Source: Paremcibacter congregatus
GTDB taxonomy: Bacteria > Pseudomonadota > Alphaproteobacteria > Sphingomonadales > Emcibacteraceae
Direction of reading: 5' to 3'
DNA: 64,000 nt
Assembly: GCF_006385135.1 (NCBI RefSeq)
Contig: NZ_CP041025.1
Span: 3,069,501 to 3,133,500 of the forward strand
Part shown: positions 44,271 to 53,447 of the stretch, in pieces
Numbering within the stretch: position 1 is the first letter of the stretch
Layout of the letters: the number at the start of each line of letters is the position of its first letter
Notes under the pieces: model-generated
Told to the model about the DNA's origin: nothing
What the model saw: the letters and a program-made list of their open reading frames with translations, nothing else
Database searches by the model: none
Program-made: the position numbers and the translations under genes

Positions 44271-44299
44271 TTGACAAATGCAAAAGCAAACACTAACTT
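44271..44299 (+). promoter_or_regulatory. sigma-70-type promoter of hpf
   Basis: TTGACA (44271-44276), a 17-bp spacer and TAACTT (44294-44299). A perfect -35 suggests that hpf-ptsN is expressed independently of the lpt-rpoN genes. Confidence 0.6.
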
Positions 44300-44377
44300 C
44301 CCCGGCTTTACAGAGAATATGTGTTTCTCTGAAGGCTCTCGTTAATAACTAGCTATCTGAGAATGGTTCGAGTCAAA

Positions 44378-44950
44378 ATGAAAATTATCGTTACTGGCAA
44401 ACAAATGGACATCGGCGAAAGCCTGAAATCTTATGTGGAAGGCCATATAGACGGGATTGTTGATAAATATTTTGATCATTCAATCGACGGAACTGTAACG
44501 ATGTCCAAGAATGCTCATCTGCATCGCGCGGATTGTAGTGTTCATCTCGGTCATGGCGTTCATTTGCAAACCCATGCCGAAGAAAAGGACATATATGCCG
44601 CGTTCGACGCTGCCGCAGAAAAAATGGAAAAACGACTGCGCCGCTATAAACGTAGGCTGACCAACCATCATAAAGAGCGTTCAAATGGCAAGGATCAACT
44701 GCCGGCCCAATATAATATCTTGGCCGCCGAAGACGATTCCATTGATGAACCTCAGGAAGACCTGCAGCCAGCCATCGTGGCCGAAATGCAGCTTGATATA
44801 CCGGAAGTATCCGTTAGTGATGCTGTCATGCGGCTTGATCTCGGGGAATTACAAACCCTGATGTTCCGCAACAGTTCACATGGCGGCCTCAATGTGGTCT
44901 ACCGCCGGATCGATGGCAACATCGGCTGGATAGACCCGAAAGTAACTTAA
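44378..44950 (+). CDS. hpf: ribosome hibernation-promoting factor, long form
   Basis: Long-form HPF dimerises 70S ribosomes into 100S particles in stationary phase. The product is 190 residues from the ATG at 44378. The N-terminal S30AE domain has IIVTGKQMDIGESLKSYVEG and the basic KRLRRYKRRLTNHHKER helix. A variable linker (~100-135) precedes the C-terminal dimerisation domain with SVSDAVMRLDLGELQTLMFR and RIDGNIGWIDP. An upstream in-frame ATG at 44363 adds five residues; family starts favour 44378, but neither has a clear ribosome site. It has its own sigma-70 promoter and precedes ptsN. Confidence 0.92.
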   Translation: MKIIVTGKQMDIGESLKSYVEGHIDGIVDKYFDHSIDGTVTMSKNAHLHRADCSVHLGHGVHLQTHAEEKDIYAAFDAAAEKMEKRLRRYKRRLTNHHKERSNGKDQLPAQYNILAAEDDSIDEPQEDLQPAIVAEMQLDIPEVSVSDAVMRLDLGELQTLMFRNSSHGGLNVVYRRIDGNIGWIDPKVT

Positions 44951-44968
44951 CAACAGAAAAGTGTCCGT

Positions 44969-45436
44969 ATGGAGATTACTGATCTCATAAATCTGGAGTC
45001 AATCGTTCCAGACCTGAAGGCGTCCAGCAAGAAACAAGTCTTGCAGGAACTCGCCCATCATGCAGAAAAGGTTGTGCCAAAAGGTCATCATGAAATTTTG
45101 GACGTCCTGCTGGAAAGAGAACGACTGGGCACCACCGGTGTTGGCCATGGGGTTGCTATTCCCCATGGCAAATTCACCGACCTGGACCGGCCTTACGGCC
45201 TGTTCGCCCGTCTGGAACATCCTGTGGATTTCGATTCCCTTGATGATCAGCCGGTCGATCTTCTCTTTTTGCTGCTGGTGCCGGAAACCGCAGGGGCCGA
45301 CCATCTCAAGGCCTTGGCGAAAGTATCCCGCACATTACGGGATAAAGCCGTCTGCGACAAAATCCGGGGTTCAGAAAGCGGCGATGCCATCTATGCCATA
45401 CTGACATCAAGCTCCTCTTCTAGCCACGCGGCCTGA
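44969..45436 (+). CDS. ptsN: nitrogen PTS enzyme IIA (EIIA-Ntr)
   Basis: PtsN is the phosphoacceptor at the end of the nitrogen-related PTS (PtsP-PtsO-PtsN) and affects potassium, nitrogen and envelope regulation. The 155-residue product has the phosphorylated His66 in GVGHGVAIPHGK. Before it is RERLGTTGVG, and after it DQPVDLLFLLLVPETAGADH and LKALAKVSRTLRD, the standard EIIA fold. It lies next to hpf in the classic rpoN-hpf-ptsN order. A strong bidirectional terminator follows. Confidence 0.96.
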   Translation: MEITDLINLESIVPDLKASSKKQVLQELAHHAEKVVPKGHHEILDVLLERERLGTTGVGHGVAIPHGKFTDLDRPYGLFARLEHPVDFDSLDDQPVDLLFLLLVPETAGADHLKALAKVSRTLRDKAVCDKIRGSESGDAIYAILTSSSSSSHAA

Positions 45437-45461
45437 TCAGAGCTGTTATTTTAAAACATAA

Positions 45462-45494
45462 AAAAAGCCTCCTGAACATTTCAGGAGGCTTTTT
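45462..45494. terminator. bidirectional terminator between ptsN and the TPR-SPOR gene
   Basis: AAAAAGCCTCCTGAA and TTCAGGAGGCTTTTT form a near-perfect stem with a CAT loop, A-rich before and T-rich after, so it works for both converging genes. Confidence 0.92.
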
Positions 45495-45513
45495 CTTGTT
45501 CTATCAAAAACCT

Positions 45514-46983
45514 TTACGCGCCGTCGTCAGGTGTTTCTGGCGTTTCTGGAGTTTCTGTCATTTCTGGTGCTTCTGGCGTTTTACCGGAATAAACCTTGCG
45601 GCGGAATTCTTCTGCTTTTTCAACATCTTCTTCCGGAACGCTGCCTTCCTGTACTTCAGGCACCCGCACCCAACAATCCGTGCCCAGGGCCAGAATCTTG
45701 CGACAGGCTTCCTCGGCTTCGGCCATGCTGGTCAAAGGACCGGCATTCAGGCGATAATAAAAGCCATGCGGACCCCCGGGATATTTCGCTTCGCCCAGGT
45801 CAATTTCAGACCGGCGCGGTTCCAGATCACCGATGATATCGGCATATTTCTCTTTCAGCTTTTCCCAGCCCGGCATCAATTCGGACTTTTTACGATAGGC
45901 GGCAATCTGTAACGCCCACCCTTGTGGTCCCAACAGCGGCGGTACATTTTCCTCAACAGCTTCTGGTTCTGGCTCCGGTTCGACAATCGCCATCGGCTCC
46001 GGCGGCACTTCGACCAGACGCGCGACAGTAACCTGTTTCACCCGGCTGGTGTCGTCATAAACTTCATTGGCCGGCTCGGCAGTATCTGTCTTCGGATTGG
46101 TGGATTGACGCACCACGGCATCAAAGCGTTCTTCCGCCGGCAGGCTGGCAAGAATGCGGAAATACCCAAGGTTTTCATTGGTCAGATCCGGACCGTTATC
46201 AATCGCCAGCAAGCGGGATGACATCATCTCGTTGCCGCTCAACGCATAAGCCATCGCCAGATTCTGCCGGTGACTGGCGCCGGCATCTTTATGCTGCGCC
46301 GCCTGTTTCAAAACATCAATCGCCTGATCATGACGGGATTGCAACGCCAGTGACAGACCGTAATTGTTGAGCAGTTTCAGGTTATCTGGATCAATGCTTA
46401 GACCGTCCTTATAAACTTCCGATGCGGCCTGTGCATGCCCCTGCAGTTCCAGCGCCACGGCAAGACTGCTGATCGCTTCCACGTCACGGGGGTCCAGAGA
46501 CACGGCATCATGTAGCAATGGCACGGCCAGGGTTGGCCGACCCAGAGTAATATAGGTGCTGCCCAGACCTTTCAGGGCCGCCAGATTTTTTTCATTGCGG
46601 GACAGGGCTGATTGATAGACCTTTTCCGCTTCCTGATACTGACCGACAGCCCGCAGGGAATCACCCAGCCCTACTAACGGGTCAGAGGCAAAAGGATGCC
46701 ATTTGATCGCCCGGCGATATAAAGGAATGGCCGCCGCATGGTCTCCCTGTGCCGCCATTTCGCTGGCCAGAGCCATAAAGCTGCTCTCTGTCGTGGTCGA
46801 TTGCGTTGAACGCGCGACCTGAACGCTGACACTTTTATCGGCCGCCTGGTTATAATCGCCCCCTGTTCCGGAACAGGCCAGCAATACTGCCGGCATGGCC
46901 ACAGAAGCCAGAATTTTGGCGATATTCGCTCGACGCGGCTTTTCACAAAATATCATAATTTTCTCTTTGTTTTCTTGTATCAT
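45514..46983 (-). CDS. TPR lipoprotein with C-terminal SPOR domain
   Basis: A predicted lipoprotein of ~489 residues. The signal ends in AVLLACSG (lipobox). Residues ~55-290 are TPR repeats (AAIPLYRRAIKWHPFASDPL; EAEKVYQSALSRNEKNLAAL; AASEVYKDGLSIDPDNLKLL), like TadD-type Flp pilus lipoproteins. A Pro/Glu-rich linker leads to a SPOR domain at ~360-455 (GWALQIAAYRKKSELMPGWE; FYYRLNAGPLTSMAEAEEAC), which binds denuded peptidoglycan at division septa. An acidic Thr/Pro/Glu repeat tail closes it. AGGAG lies 6 nt before the ATG at 46983. It follows parA and an RHH gene on the same strand, suggesting a division- or envelope-linked operon. Confidence 0.82.
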   Translation of the reverse strand: MIQENKEKIMIFCEKPRRANIAKILASVAMPAVLLACSGTGGDYNQAADKSVSVQVARSTQSTTTESSFMALASEMAAQGDHAAAIPLYRRAIKWHPFASDPLVGLGDSLRAVGQYQEAEKVYQSALSRNEKNLAALKGLGSTYITLGRPTLAVPLLHDAVSLDPRDVEAISSLAVALELQGHAQAASEVYKDGLSIDPDNLKLLNNYGLSLALQSRHDQAIDVLKQAAQHKDAGASHRQNLAMAYALSGNEMMSSRLLAIDNGPDLTNENLGYFRILASLPAEERFDAVVRQSTNPKTDTAEPANEVYDDTSRVKQVTVARLVEVPPEPMAIVEPEPEPEAVEENVPPLLGPQGWALQIAAYRKKSELMPGWEKLKEKYADIIGDLEPRRSEIDLGEAKYPGGPHGFYYRLNAGPLTSMAEAEEACRKILALGTDCWVRVPEVQEGSVPEEDVEKAEEFRRKVYSGKTPEAPEMTETPETPETPDDGA

Positions 46984-47054
46984 CATACACTCCTGTATCA
47001 GGCTTGCTCGTTCAGACCAAGGCTCCCTACTCCCTCGTCTAAATGAAAAACCTA

Positions 47055-47585
47055 TCATTGTTGTGATACTCTACTTTCCAGTGGAAGGGAATCCCCCATC
47101 TCGTCGAGATAGAGTTCCAACGCCTCACTGAGAATAACCTGACAGCTTTTCCGGGTATGCGCCGAAAAAAGCCGCAATTTCAAATGACTGTCTTCGTCCA
47201 TGCGTAATGTCATGGCAATCCGCTTCTGGCGCGCGACATCCGCTTCTGATTCTGCGAACTTTGGCTTTTGCGTCACTGCCATCTTGCGCTTACGCGTCGG
47301 GGCCGCCCGTCTGGAAGTCGGAACCTGAGCTACAGGCTCTGGGGCTGACCGCTGATTCTGTCGGTTGGTGACCTCCTGAACCGTCTCTATCGCATGCTCA
47401 AGCGGGGCCCGCTTTGCCTCATCAGGCAACGTCGGTTCCGCCGTCCCATCTGCAACATGGGAAAATCTGTTGATGGCTGGCTGGTGTAACGACAACGTCG
47501 CGGAAGACGGGGCCGCGGCCCCTTTACGGGCCAATAACGCGCCGGTTAAACGGGATACTTGTTTTTTGTTACTGTCTTTTGTCAT
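47055..47585 (-). CDS. ribbon-helix-helix-like partner of ParA
   Basis: A 176-residue basic protein with no close family that I can name. The first ~115 residues are low-complexity, Ala/Pro/Arg-rich (SRRAAPTRKRKMAVTQKPK). The last ~55 residues, KRIAMTLRMDEDSHLKLRLF, then SAHTRKSCQVILSEALELYL, have the strand-helix-helix pattern of ribbon-helix-helix DNA-binding proteins. It begins 3 nt after the ParA stop on the same strand. That is the position of a ParB/ParG-type centromere-binding partner, and an RHH partner is known for ParA type Ib systems. A chromosomal positioning role is inferred. Confidence 0.7.
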   Translation of the reverse strand: MTKDSNKKQVSRLTGALLARKGAAAPSSATLSLHQPAINRFSHVADGTAEPTLPDEAKRAPLEHAIETVQEVTNRQNQRSAPEPVAQVPTSRRAAPTRKRKMAVTQKPKFAESEADVARQKRIAMTLRMDEDSHLKLRLFSAHTRKSCQVILSEALELYLDEMGDSLPLESRVSQQ

Positions 47586-47588
47586 GAT

Positions 47589-48299
47589 TTACGCCTGTAC
47601 TTGCTTGCGTCCAAAACCAGCCCGCGGGTTGGTCGCTTTCGTCTGAACGGCCTGATGCTGGAAAACGGTTCTTCTGAAGTTTTTCTCTAAACGGTCCCCA
47701 ATATATTCCCAAAGACTTTCAATTTCTTTCGCGGAACGTCCTTTCGGATTAACTTCCATCACCGTACGGCCATCAATCATGGCAGACGCATATTCTGTCC
47801 GGTGATGCAGGGTAATCGGCGCCACTGTGCCATGCTGGGACAGGGCGATCGCCGCATCGGACGTAATCCGGGCGCGGGGTGTTGCTCCATTGACGACAAA
47901 CATAAACGGTTTATCCGTCCGGTCTGCCAGTTCGACCGTTCCCCCGGCTGCGCGCAGATCATGAGGACTGGGCCGGGTCGGAATAACAATAAGGTCTGAA
48001 ACCGCGATCACACTTTGAATCGCCAGGGTAATCGCTGGCGGCGTATCAATCACAGCCAGTTTGAACCCCTGCTCCCGCAGTTCGTCCAGATCAGTCAGTA
48101 ACCGGGACACATTGGTCTGGGCGAAGGCCGGTGTCGGCGCCTCCCGCTCGTTCCACCATTCTGTCAGACTGCCCTGAGGGTCCGTGTCCACCAGAACTAC
48201 AGGCCCTTCACCGGCGAGTTCTGCCTGAACGGCGATATGGCCGCTCAACGTCGTCTTACCGGAGCCGCCTTTTTGTGAGGTAAATGCTACAACTCGCAT
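47589..48299 (-). CDS. ParA/MinD-family ATPase
   Basis: A 236-residue ParA-type Walker ATPase. It starts MRVVAFTSQKGGSGKTTLSG with the deviant Walker A (KGGSGKTT), has VVLVDTDPQGSLTEWW and LAVIDTPPAITLAIQS, and lacks the N-terminal HTH of plasmid P1-type ParA. It is therefore of the short Ib or MinD/ParC-like kind that positions plasmids, protein clusters or organelles. A longer frame to 48371 is unlikely. It heads a cluster with an RHH-type gene and a SPOR lipoprotein. No parS-like repeats were noticed. It looks like an extra chromosomal ParA rather than the main segregation protein, whose parB partner is absent here. Confidence 0.88.
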   Translation of the reverse strand: MRVVAFTSQKGGSGKTTLSGHIAVQAELAGEGPVVLVDTDPQGSLTEWWNEREAPTPAFAQTNVSRLLTDLDELREQGFKLAVIDTPPAITLAIQSVIAVSDLIVIPTRPSPHDLRAAGGTVELADRTDKPFMFVVNGATPRARITSDAAIALSQHGTVAPITLHHRTEYASAMIDGRTVMEVNPKGRSAKEIESLWEYIGDRLEKNFRRTVFQHQAVQTKATNPRAGFGRKQVQA

Positions 48300-48544
48300 A
48301 TGTTTCAACCTTGTTCTATTTTTTAAAAGTTCTTCCGCATTCTGTGTTATTTTGACGGAGAACCATTTCAACAGGATGATTGTGCCTTCCAGGTCTTAAG
48401 AAATAGTAAAGTAAAGACGCATTTTTCTTTTCTAACACTTTGATAATCAATAGAATATTTATAAAATTTTCAGTATAGTGGGGCATATTTACATCCACAG
48501 AACCCCGGAAAATTAACTTTTCACCTGAAAAGGATGCCGTGAAG

Positions 48545-49534
48545 ATGAAACATAACGTATTAAAAAGACATCTTATTTCCCTGGTCGGCGTTGCAGGCCT
48601 GACCGCCTTATATCCTGCTCCCGCTCTGGCCACTGTCGCGGACGGCGTCTACGCCTATCAGGTCGGTGATTATTCCCGCGCTCATGCGGAATGGCTGCCT
48701 TATGCGGCCCTCGGCAATGAAAACGCCCTTTATAACCTGGGGCAGCTTTATCGCATGGGGCGCGGGGTCGAACGAAATTATACCAAGGCGGAAAGCTATT
48801 ATCTGCGCGCCGCCGAAAGCGGCCATGTGGGCGCGCAGCGCAATTTGGGCACCCTGTATTATTTTGGCCGTATCGGCGCAGTTGACCATAAAAAGGCCTT
48901 TTCCTGGCTGATCAAGGCCGCCAAGAACGGTGATCCTAAATCACAGCTTATGGTCGGCACCATGTATTATAATGGCGAAGCTGTCGAGAGAGATCCGGTA
49001 AAGGCCCATGCCTGGATTTCTCTGGCCGCCGGCCGGGGGCTTGGCGATGCCGAAAGCGCCTTGCAGACCTTGAATGGCGCCATGACGTCAGACCAGATCA
49101 GTCAATCCCAGGATTTAGCCCCGACATTAACCACGCTTCATCTTTCCCCTGACGATGTGGGCCTGATGGTCCAGCCGCCGACAGAAACGGAAACCCCAAA
49201 ACCGCTGATACCTACGCAGACCACAGCCGCACCAGAGACAAAACAGGACGTCGCCCCGACGGAACCAGATGGCGCTGATCTCTATCGGGTACAGGTCGGA
49301 TCCTATACATCGGAACAGGCGGCCGAAAAAGCCCGTGCAGACCTTGCCAATCGGCAGGCGGATATTTTGCAGGGTGTGGCCAGCAAGATTACCTATGCCG
49401 ATATCACCGGAAAAGGGGTTTTCTATCGTCTGCAGCTCGCGCCCTTCCGGGACAGAACAAGCGCCGGACAATTGTGTCAGCAGTTAAAGGATGCCGGTCA
49501 GGGCTGCTATGTGGTTAAAACACCGCAGGACTAA
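48545..49534 (+). CDS. Sel1-repeat protein with C-terminal SPOR domain
   Basis: An exported protein of ~329 residues. The signal peptide ends near ALATVADG. Residues ~35-180 hold Sel1-like repeats (ENALYNLGQLYRMGRGVERN, YTKAESYYLRAAESGHVGAQ, KSQLMVGTMYYNGEAVERDP). A Pro/Thr-rich linker leads to a SPOR domain at ~245-329 (LYRVQVGSYTSEQAAEKARA; GVFYRLQLAPFRDRTSAGQL). A GTG six bases upstream (48539) is a possible alternative start, with AAAAGGA upstream of both. It is divergent from the ParA cluster, which also ends in a SPOR lipoprotein, so the two SPOR proteins may act together at the septum. Confidence 0.85.
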   Translation: MKHNVLKRHLISLVGVAGLTALYPAPALATVADGVYAYQVGDYSRAHAEWLPYAALGNENALYNLGQLYRMGRGVERNYTKAESYYLRAAESGHVGAQRNLGTLYYFGRIGAVDHKKAFSWLIKAAKNGDPKSQLMVGTMYYNGEAVERDPVKAHAWISLAAGRGLGDAESALQTLNGAMTSDQISQSQDLAPTLTTLHLSPDDVGLMVQPPTETETPKPLIPTQTTAAPETKQDVAPTEPDGADLYRVQVGSYTSEQAAEKARADLANRQADILQGVASKITYADITGKGVFYRLQLAPFRDRTSAGQLCQQLKDAGQGCYVVKTPQD

Positions 49535-49548
49535 AACAGGGGTGGTCA

Positions 49549-51366
49549 TTAAGGCAGCGGCCGGAACGCAACCTCAACCAATCCCCGGACACTGTTGCCC
49601 AGATAAATGGCGTCAGCCTGTTCCAGGTCGTCAATCGTCAGGCTACAGGCCCGGATGTCCACCGTCGGATCATCAAACATCGCCTGTCTCAAAACCCCTG
49701 GCAACACGCCGTCTTCACAAGGCGGGGTATAATATACGCCGCCCCGCTGGACAAATACCGAATGATAACTGGCTTCCGTCAGGCGCCCCGCCTCATTGAT
49801 AAACAGCACATCATAACTCCCATGCGCCTGCACATGACGGTCGCGTTCCACATCGTAAAAGGCCCGGTCTGTGGTTTTATGAAACAACATGGCATTGGCA
49901 GAATCCACCGGCCGGCCCGACAAGGTGACACAAGGCTTTGTTTTACGGTCAGGCGGCGGCAAGGGCGATGACGTCAGCGAAAAGGCGCCTTTAGACGACA
50001 ACAGCAGCCGCACCTTCCATTTTTGCGCCGGGTCAAGGCAGGCCGCATGCGTCATAAGATCTTCACCAATGGCCTCGGGATAAATAAAATCAAAATAGGC
50101 AGCCGACTGCCGCAGACGGTCCAAATGACGGTCCAGATAGAGAAATCCTTCTGCCGCGTCCCACCCCAGTGTTTCAATAAGATCAAAGGGCGCAAAACGC
50201 CGACTGGCAAAATTGGCCTTCAACAGACATTCGTCATATTCCGCCGCCACTTGTGAATCAGCGACAATTGCACTGCCAATTCCCATTTCCCCCCGGCCCT
50301 CGCCATCAATGGTCATGGTCCGGATCGGCACACTGAAACAGCAATCGCCCTCAGGGGCCATATAGCCGATCGCGCCGGTATAGATGCCCCGGGGCGCAAC
50401 TTCCAGTTCGTCAATAATTTCCATCGCCCTGATTTTTGGCGCGCCAGTGACCGACCCGCAGGGGAACAAGGCCTTCAGAATGGCTACGGGCGTCATATCG
50501 GGCCCGACCTTCGCCTCTATATGTGATGTCATCTGAAACAGGGTGCGGTATTTCTCTACATCATAAAGACTGTTGACCTTGACCGACCCCGGCAGGGCAA
50601 TACGTGACAGGTCATTGCGCAACAGATCAACAATCATCAGATTTTCCGCGCGGCTTTTGTCATCCTGTTGCATGGCGTCTGCATAAACCCGATCTTCCGC
50701 GACGGTGCGACCCCGCCCGCAAGTCCCTTTCATCGGACGGGTTGTCACCTGTTCGCCCCGCTTGTCAAAAAAAAGTTCCGGGCTCAGCGACAGGATGCTG
50801 TAGTCTTCCATCGTGATAAATGCGCCATATTCGACCTTCTGGGCCCGGCGCAGGGCGGCATAGTAACTCGCGGCGCTGCCCTCAAAATCGAACTGGGATT
50901 TCAGGGTATAATTGACCTGATAGATATCGCCCGCCGCCAGATAGGATTTTATTCGCCCCACCGCATCTTCATACGCGCTGCGGGAAATATTCAGGCGGTT
51001 ATGGCTGATGTCATACGTTCCGGCCGCGGCCTGCGCCGCCCAATAGACATCACTTTCCGCCGCAGTTAAAAACTGACGCGCCTCAAAAACCCCGAAACAC
51101 AGGAACGGCGCCGGATAGGTGGCCTTGCACAAGGGCTGCAGTTTTTTCTCCAGATAAAGTCCCGCCTCATAACTGATCCAGCCGGCAACATAGCGACCTT
51201 CCGCCAGATGTTGATCAACAGCGTCAAGCGCAGCGTCAATTTCAGAAACCGTTTCGGCAAGAATAACTGCGCTCGGGTCGCGAAACACATAAGCGCCGCA
51301 CCGACCACCCTCTTCTTTATTGGCATCGAGATAAACAGAAAAATCCAGTTTGGCGTGCGCCATCAT
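49549..51366 (-). CDS. pabB: aminodeoxychorismate synthase I fused to aminodeoxychorismate lyase (PabBC)
   Basis: A 605-residue bifunctional enzyme of p-aminobenzoate (folate) synthesis. Residues ~1-400 are the chorismate-binding PabB part (LFPCGSVTGAPKIRAMEIID, with GAPK; GEMGIGSAIVADSQVAAEYD). Residues ~405-605 are a class IV PLP aminotransferase fold like PabC (YLDRHLDRLRQSAAYFDFIY; GRLTEASYHSVFVQRGG; LPGVLRQAM). The PabB part makes aminodeoxychorismate with ammonia or the PabA glutaminase, and the PabC part releases pyruvate. Two consecutive ATG codons (51366, 51363) are possible starts. The fusion is common in alphaproteobacteria. Confidence 0.93.
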   Translation of the reverse strand: MMAHAKLDFSVYLDANKEEGGRCGAYVFRDPSAVILAETVSEIDAALDAVDQHLAEGRYVAGWISYEAGLYLEKKLQPLCKATYPAPFLCFGVFEARQFLTAAESDVYWAAQAAAGTYDISHNRLNISRSAYEDAVGRIKSYLAAGDIYQVNYTLKSQFDFEGSAASYYAALRRAQKVEYGAFITMEDYSILSLSPELFFDKRGEQVTTRPMKGTCGRGRTVAEDRVYADAMQQDDKSRAENLMIVDLLRNDLSRIALPGSVKVNSLYDVEKYRTLFQMTSHIEAKVGPDMTPVAILKALFPCGSVTGAPKIRAMEIIDELEVAPRGIYTGAIGYMAPEGDCCFSVPIRTMTIDGEGRGEMGIGSAIVADSQVAAEYDECLLKANFASRRFAPFDLIETLGWDAAEGFLYLDRHLDRLRQSAAYFDFIYPEAIGEDLMTHAACLDPAQKWKVRLLLSSKGAFSLTSSPLPPPDRKTKPCVTLSGRPVDSANAMLFHKTTDRAFYDVERDRHVQAHGSYDVLFINEAGRLTEASYHSVFVQRGGVYYTPPCEDGVLPGVLRQAMFDDPTVDIRACSLTIDDLEQADAIYLGNSVRGLVEVAFRPLP

Positions 51367-51632
51367 GCCATATAAACCTTTTTATCCAGAAGCATAAAAC
51401 TCCGTTCCTCAACCTCACCAATATTTCCTCTTTACATACCATCTGTCGACCAAAAACAATATTGATTTATGGTTTCTCATTATATTCTTCCCTTTCTCGC
51501 CACATACAATCTCAGCTCTGAAAACTATTTATTGGCATATGCATCGAAATTATGTTATTTCTCTTGCTTATTGAAATAAGAATTATTTTCAACTAGTTGT
51601 AGTATATAAATCAGGCAGAATATAATAGTATC

Positions 51633-52340
51633 ATGAACAATAAAAACGTGACCAAACTTAATGAAAAACAACGCGTTACCCCTACTTCCAAAGTCGAAAA
51701 AGCCGTACACCACCTGATCACAGGCATTCATGCCGGACATTACGCCCCTGGCCAACGTCTGGTTGAATCAGATCTGACTCAGGAAATCGGAATCAGTCGG
51801 GGGCCCCTGCGCGAAGCCTTAAAAATCCTCGCCGCGAAAGACATGCTGGACCTTGCCCCCAACCGCGGCGCCCGCATCAAGCGCCTGCAGCGGGAAGACC
51901 TTCACCAGAGATTTCAATTACTGGAAACCCTGGGTACCCTCGCCATAGAAGGCCTTCCGGACCAAGACAAAAAAACTCTTCAGCAAAATGCCCCCTACCC
52001 CCTCCAGACAGAAAAAACAAATGTGTCCCTGACTTCGGATCATTCCCCGACAATTCTGGCGCTGGTGGTCAATTATTATTGTCATCTTGCCCATCTGGGA
52101 CAAAACAGCCTTCTGGCAGATTATATTTTCAAGCTTAATCTAACCTATTTCGCGCCCCATATTATGCGCACGCTTGATGTTAATGTGGATATTCTGGAAA
52201 AACAATTCAGCAAGGTAAAGGCCGCGATCCTGCAGGCCGACACCCTGACCGCGCAGAAAGCCCATCAGAACTGGTGCCGTCAGGTTCTGGAAGCCACTCA
52301 TCTCTTGCCCGCCAGTACATCCAAACAAGGGGCCTTCTAG
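51633..52340 (+). CDS. GntR family transcriptional regulator (FadR type)
   Basis: A 235-residue regulator. The N-terminal GntR winged helix is clear: VEKAVHHLITGIHAGHYAPG, then QRLVESDLTQEIGISRGPLR plus EALKILAAKDMLDLAPNRGA. The C-terminal ~120 residues are helical and match an FCD-type ligand domain only loosely; it is shorter than usual, with a low-complexity insert near 115-130. No target is evident. It lies alone between pabBC and apbE in AT-rich flanks. The ligand might be a small carboxylate, as for many FCD proteins. Confidence 0.8.
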   Translation: MNNKNVTKLNEKQRVTPTSKVEKAVHHLITGIHAGHYAPGQRLVESDLTQEIGISRGPLREALKILAAKDMLDLAPNRGARIKRLQREDLHQRFQLLETLGTLAIEGLPDQDKKTLQQNAPYPLQTEKTNVSLTSDHSPTILALVVNYYCHLAHLGQNSLLADYIFKLNLTYFAPHIMRTLDVNVDILEKQFSKVKAAILQADTLTAQKAHQNWCRQVLEATHLLPASTSKQGAF

Positions 52341-52351
52341 TCCAAAACAGA

Positions 52352-53356
52352 TTACAGCAAGGCGACATGGCCCTGCGGATCGGTCAGCCGCACATGGGTT
52401 CCGGAAAAGGATTTCAAACAGGTTTTGATGTCTGGTTCTGATAAAGAGCAGAAAGCGGTCGAGAGAGCGTCGGCGGTTGTCGCCTCCGGCGCGGTCACAG
52501 TGACAGATGCGTAGCGGGAGGGGCTCAGTCCCGTACGTGGATCAAGCAGATGATGATAATCGCCTTGTGCGTCGAATATATCACCGCCGCCGGACGACGT
52601 CGCCACCGCCCCGCCCCGCATTTCCAGAACATCCGCCAAACCGCCCGGCCGGAAGGGGTCTGCAAGCCCGATACGCCAGGGCGCGCCCCCCGCCTGCGGG
52701 CCGAGCGCCCGATATTCTCCCATATCAACCAGAACTTCCGTCAAACCTTCCTGCGCCAGATAGGCCGACACCTGATCCGTGACATAACCTTGGGCAATGC
52801 CATTCAGGGTCGCCGCCATACCGGGGCGGGCAAAGGCGATCTTATCCGCCGTGACCAGCAAGCCATCATATCCAATGTGACGCCGCACGGTTGCAAGATC
52901 CGCCGCTGACAGATCCGACACTGTCTTCCGCCCCGCCGTAAAATGGTTTTTGTAAAACTGCCACAAAGGTTGAACCGTAATATCAAATGCGCCCTGGGTC
53001 GCATGACTGACCTGTTGCGCCGTCCGCAGCAAATCCAGGAAGGGCACAGCGGGTTTCAACAGCATCCCGGTGGTATTTAACTGATTAAGCAGTGAGTCGG
53101 TCCGGTAGAGGCTAAACAACCCTTCCATTTCACGAAGAAGACCAACGGCATTATCAATGATCCGGTCAGCCTGAGATTTATCAGCATGATAAATTTGCAA
53201 AGACACATCGGCCCCCAAGGCCTGACCATGCCAAAGGTGAAGCGAAGACGCAGACCCGGCCCAGGCCCCCGATGCCCCGGCAAGGCTTGCGCCGCAAGAC
53301 ATTAGCCCCCCGGCCGCCATAAGACGGATCACCCGCCGTCGCGTCATTGTTGTCAC
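52352..53356 (-). CDS. apbE: FAD:protein FMN transferase ApbE
   Basis: ApbE covalently attaches FMN to Thr/Ser of target flavoproteins using FAD. The 334-residue product is exported: TRRRVIRLMAAGGLMSCGAS could be a Tat-like signal or a lipoprotein signal with LMSC. The ApbE fold is seen in VSLQIYHADKSQADRIIDNA, GAFDITVQPLWQFYKNHFTA, the core LNGIAQGYVTDQVSAYLAQE, then LVDMGEYRALG and the late DARTGLSP-like DPRTGLSPSRYASVTV. Translation starts at a GTG with AAGGAGA 9 nt before. It is divergent from the porin and shares with it a Fur-box-like site. The FMN-binding protein at 55000 is the likely substrate. Confidence 0.92.
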   Translation of the reverse strand: MTTMTRRRVIRLMAAGGLMSCGASLAGASGAWAGSASSLHLWHGQALGADVSLQIYHADKSQADRIIDNAVGLLREMEGLFSLYRTDSLLNQLNTTGMLLKPAVPFLDLLRTAQQVSHATQGAFDITVQPLWQFYKNHFTAGRKTVSDLSAADLATVRRHIGYDGLLVTADKIAFARPGMAATLNGIAQGYVTDQVSAYLAQEGLTEVLVDMGEYRALGPQAGGAPWRIGLADPFRPGGLADVLEMRGGAVATSSGGGDIFDAQGDYHHLLDPRTGLSPSRYASVTVTAPEATTADALSTAFCSLSEPDIKTCLKSFSGTHVRLTDPQGHVALL

Positions 53357-53447
53357 CGCCTGACTCTCCTTCTTCTGAATGCCCCTCTAAATTCCGGGCT
53401 ACATCAGAATAACCAAATATTTCCAGCAGTATTATCTTTTTACTATT

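Noticed and set aside
47055-48299. Plasmid partition locus or integrated plasmid
   Set aside because: No replication gene, parS-like array or other plasmid functions nearby; composition matches the chromosome.
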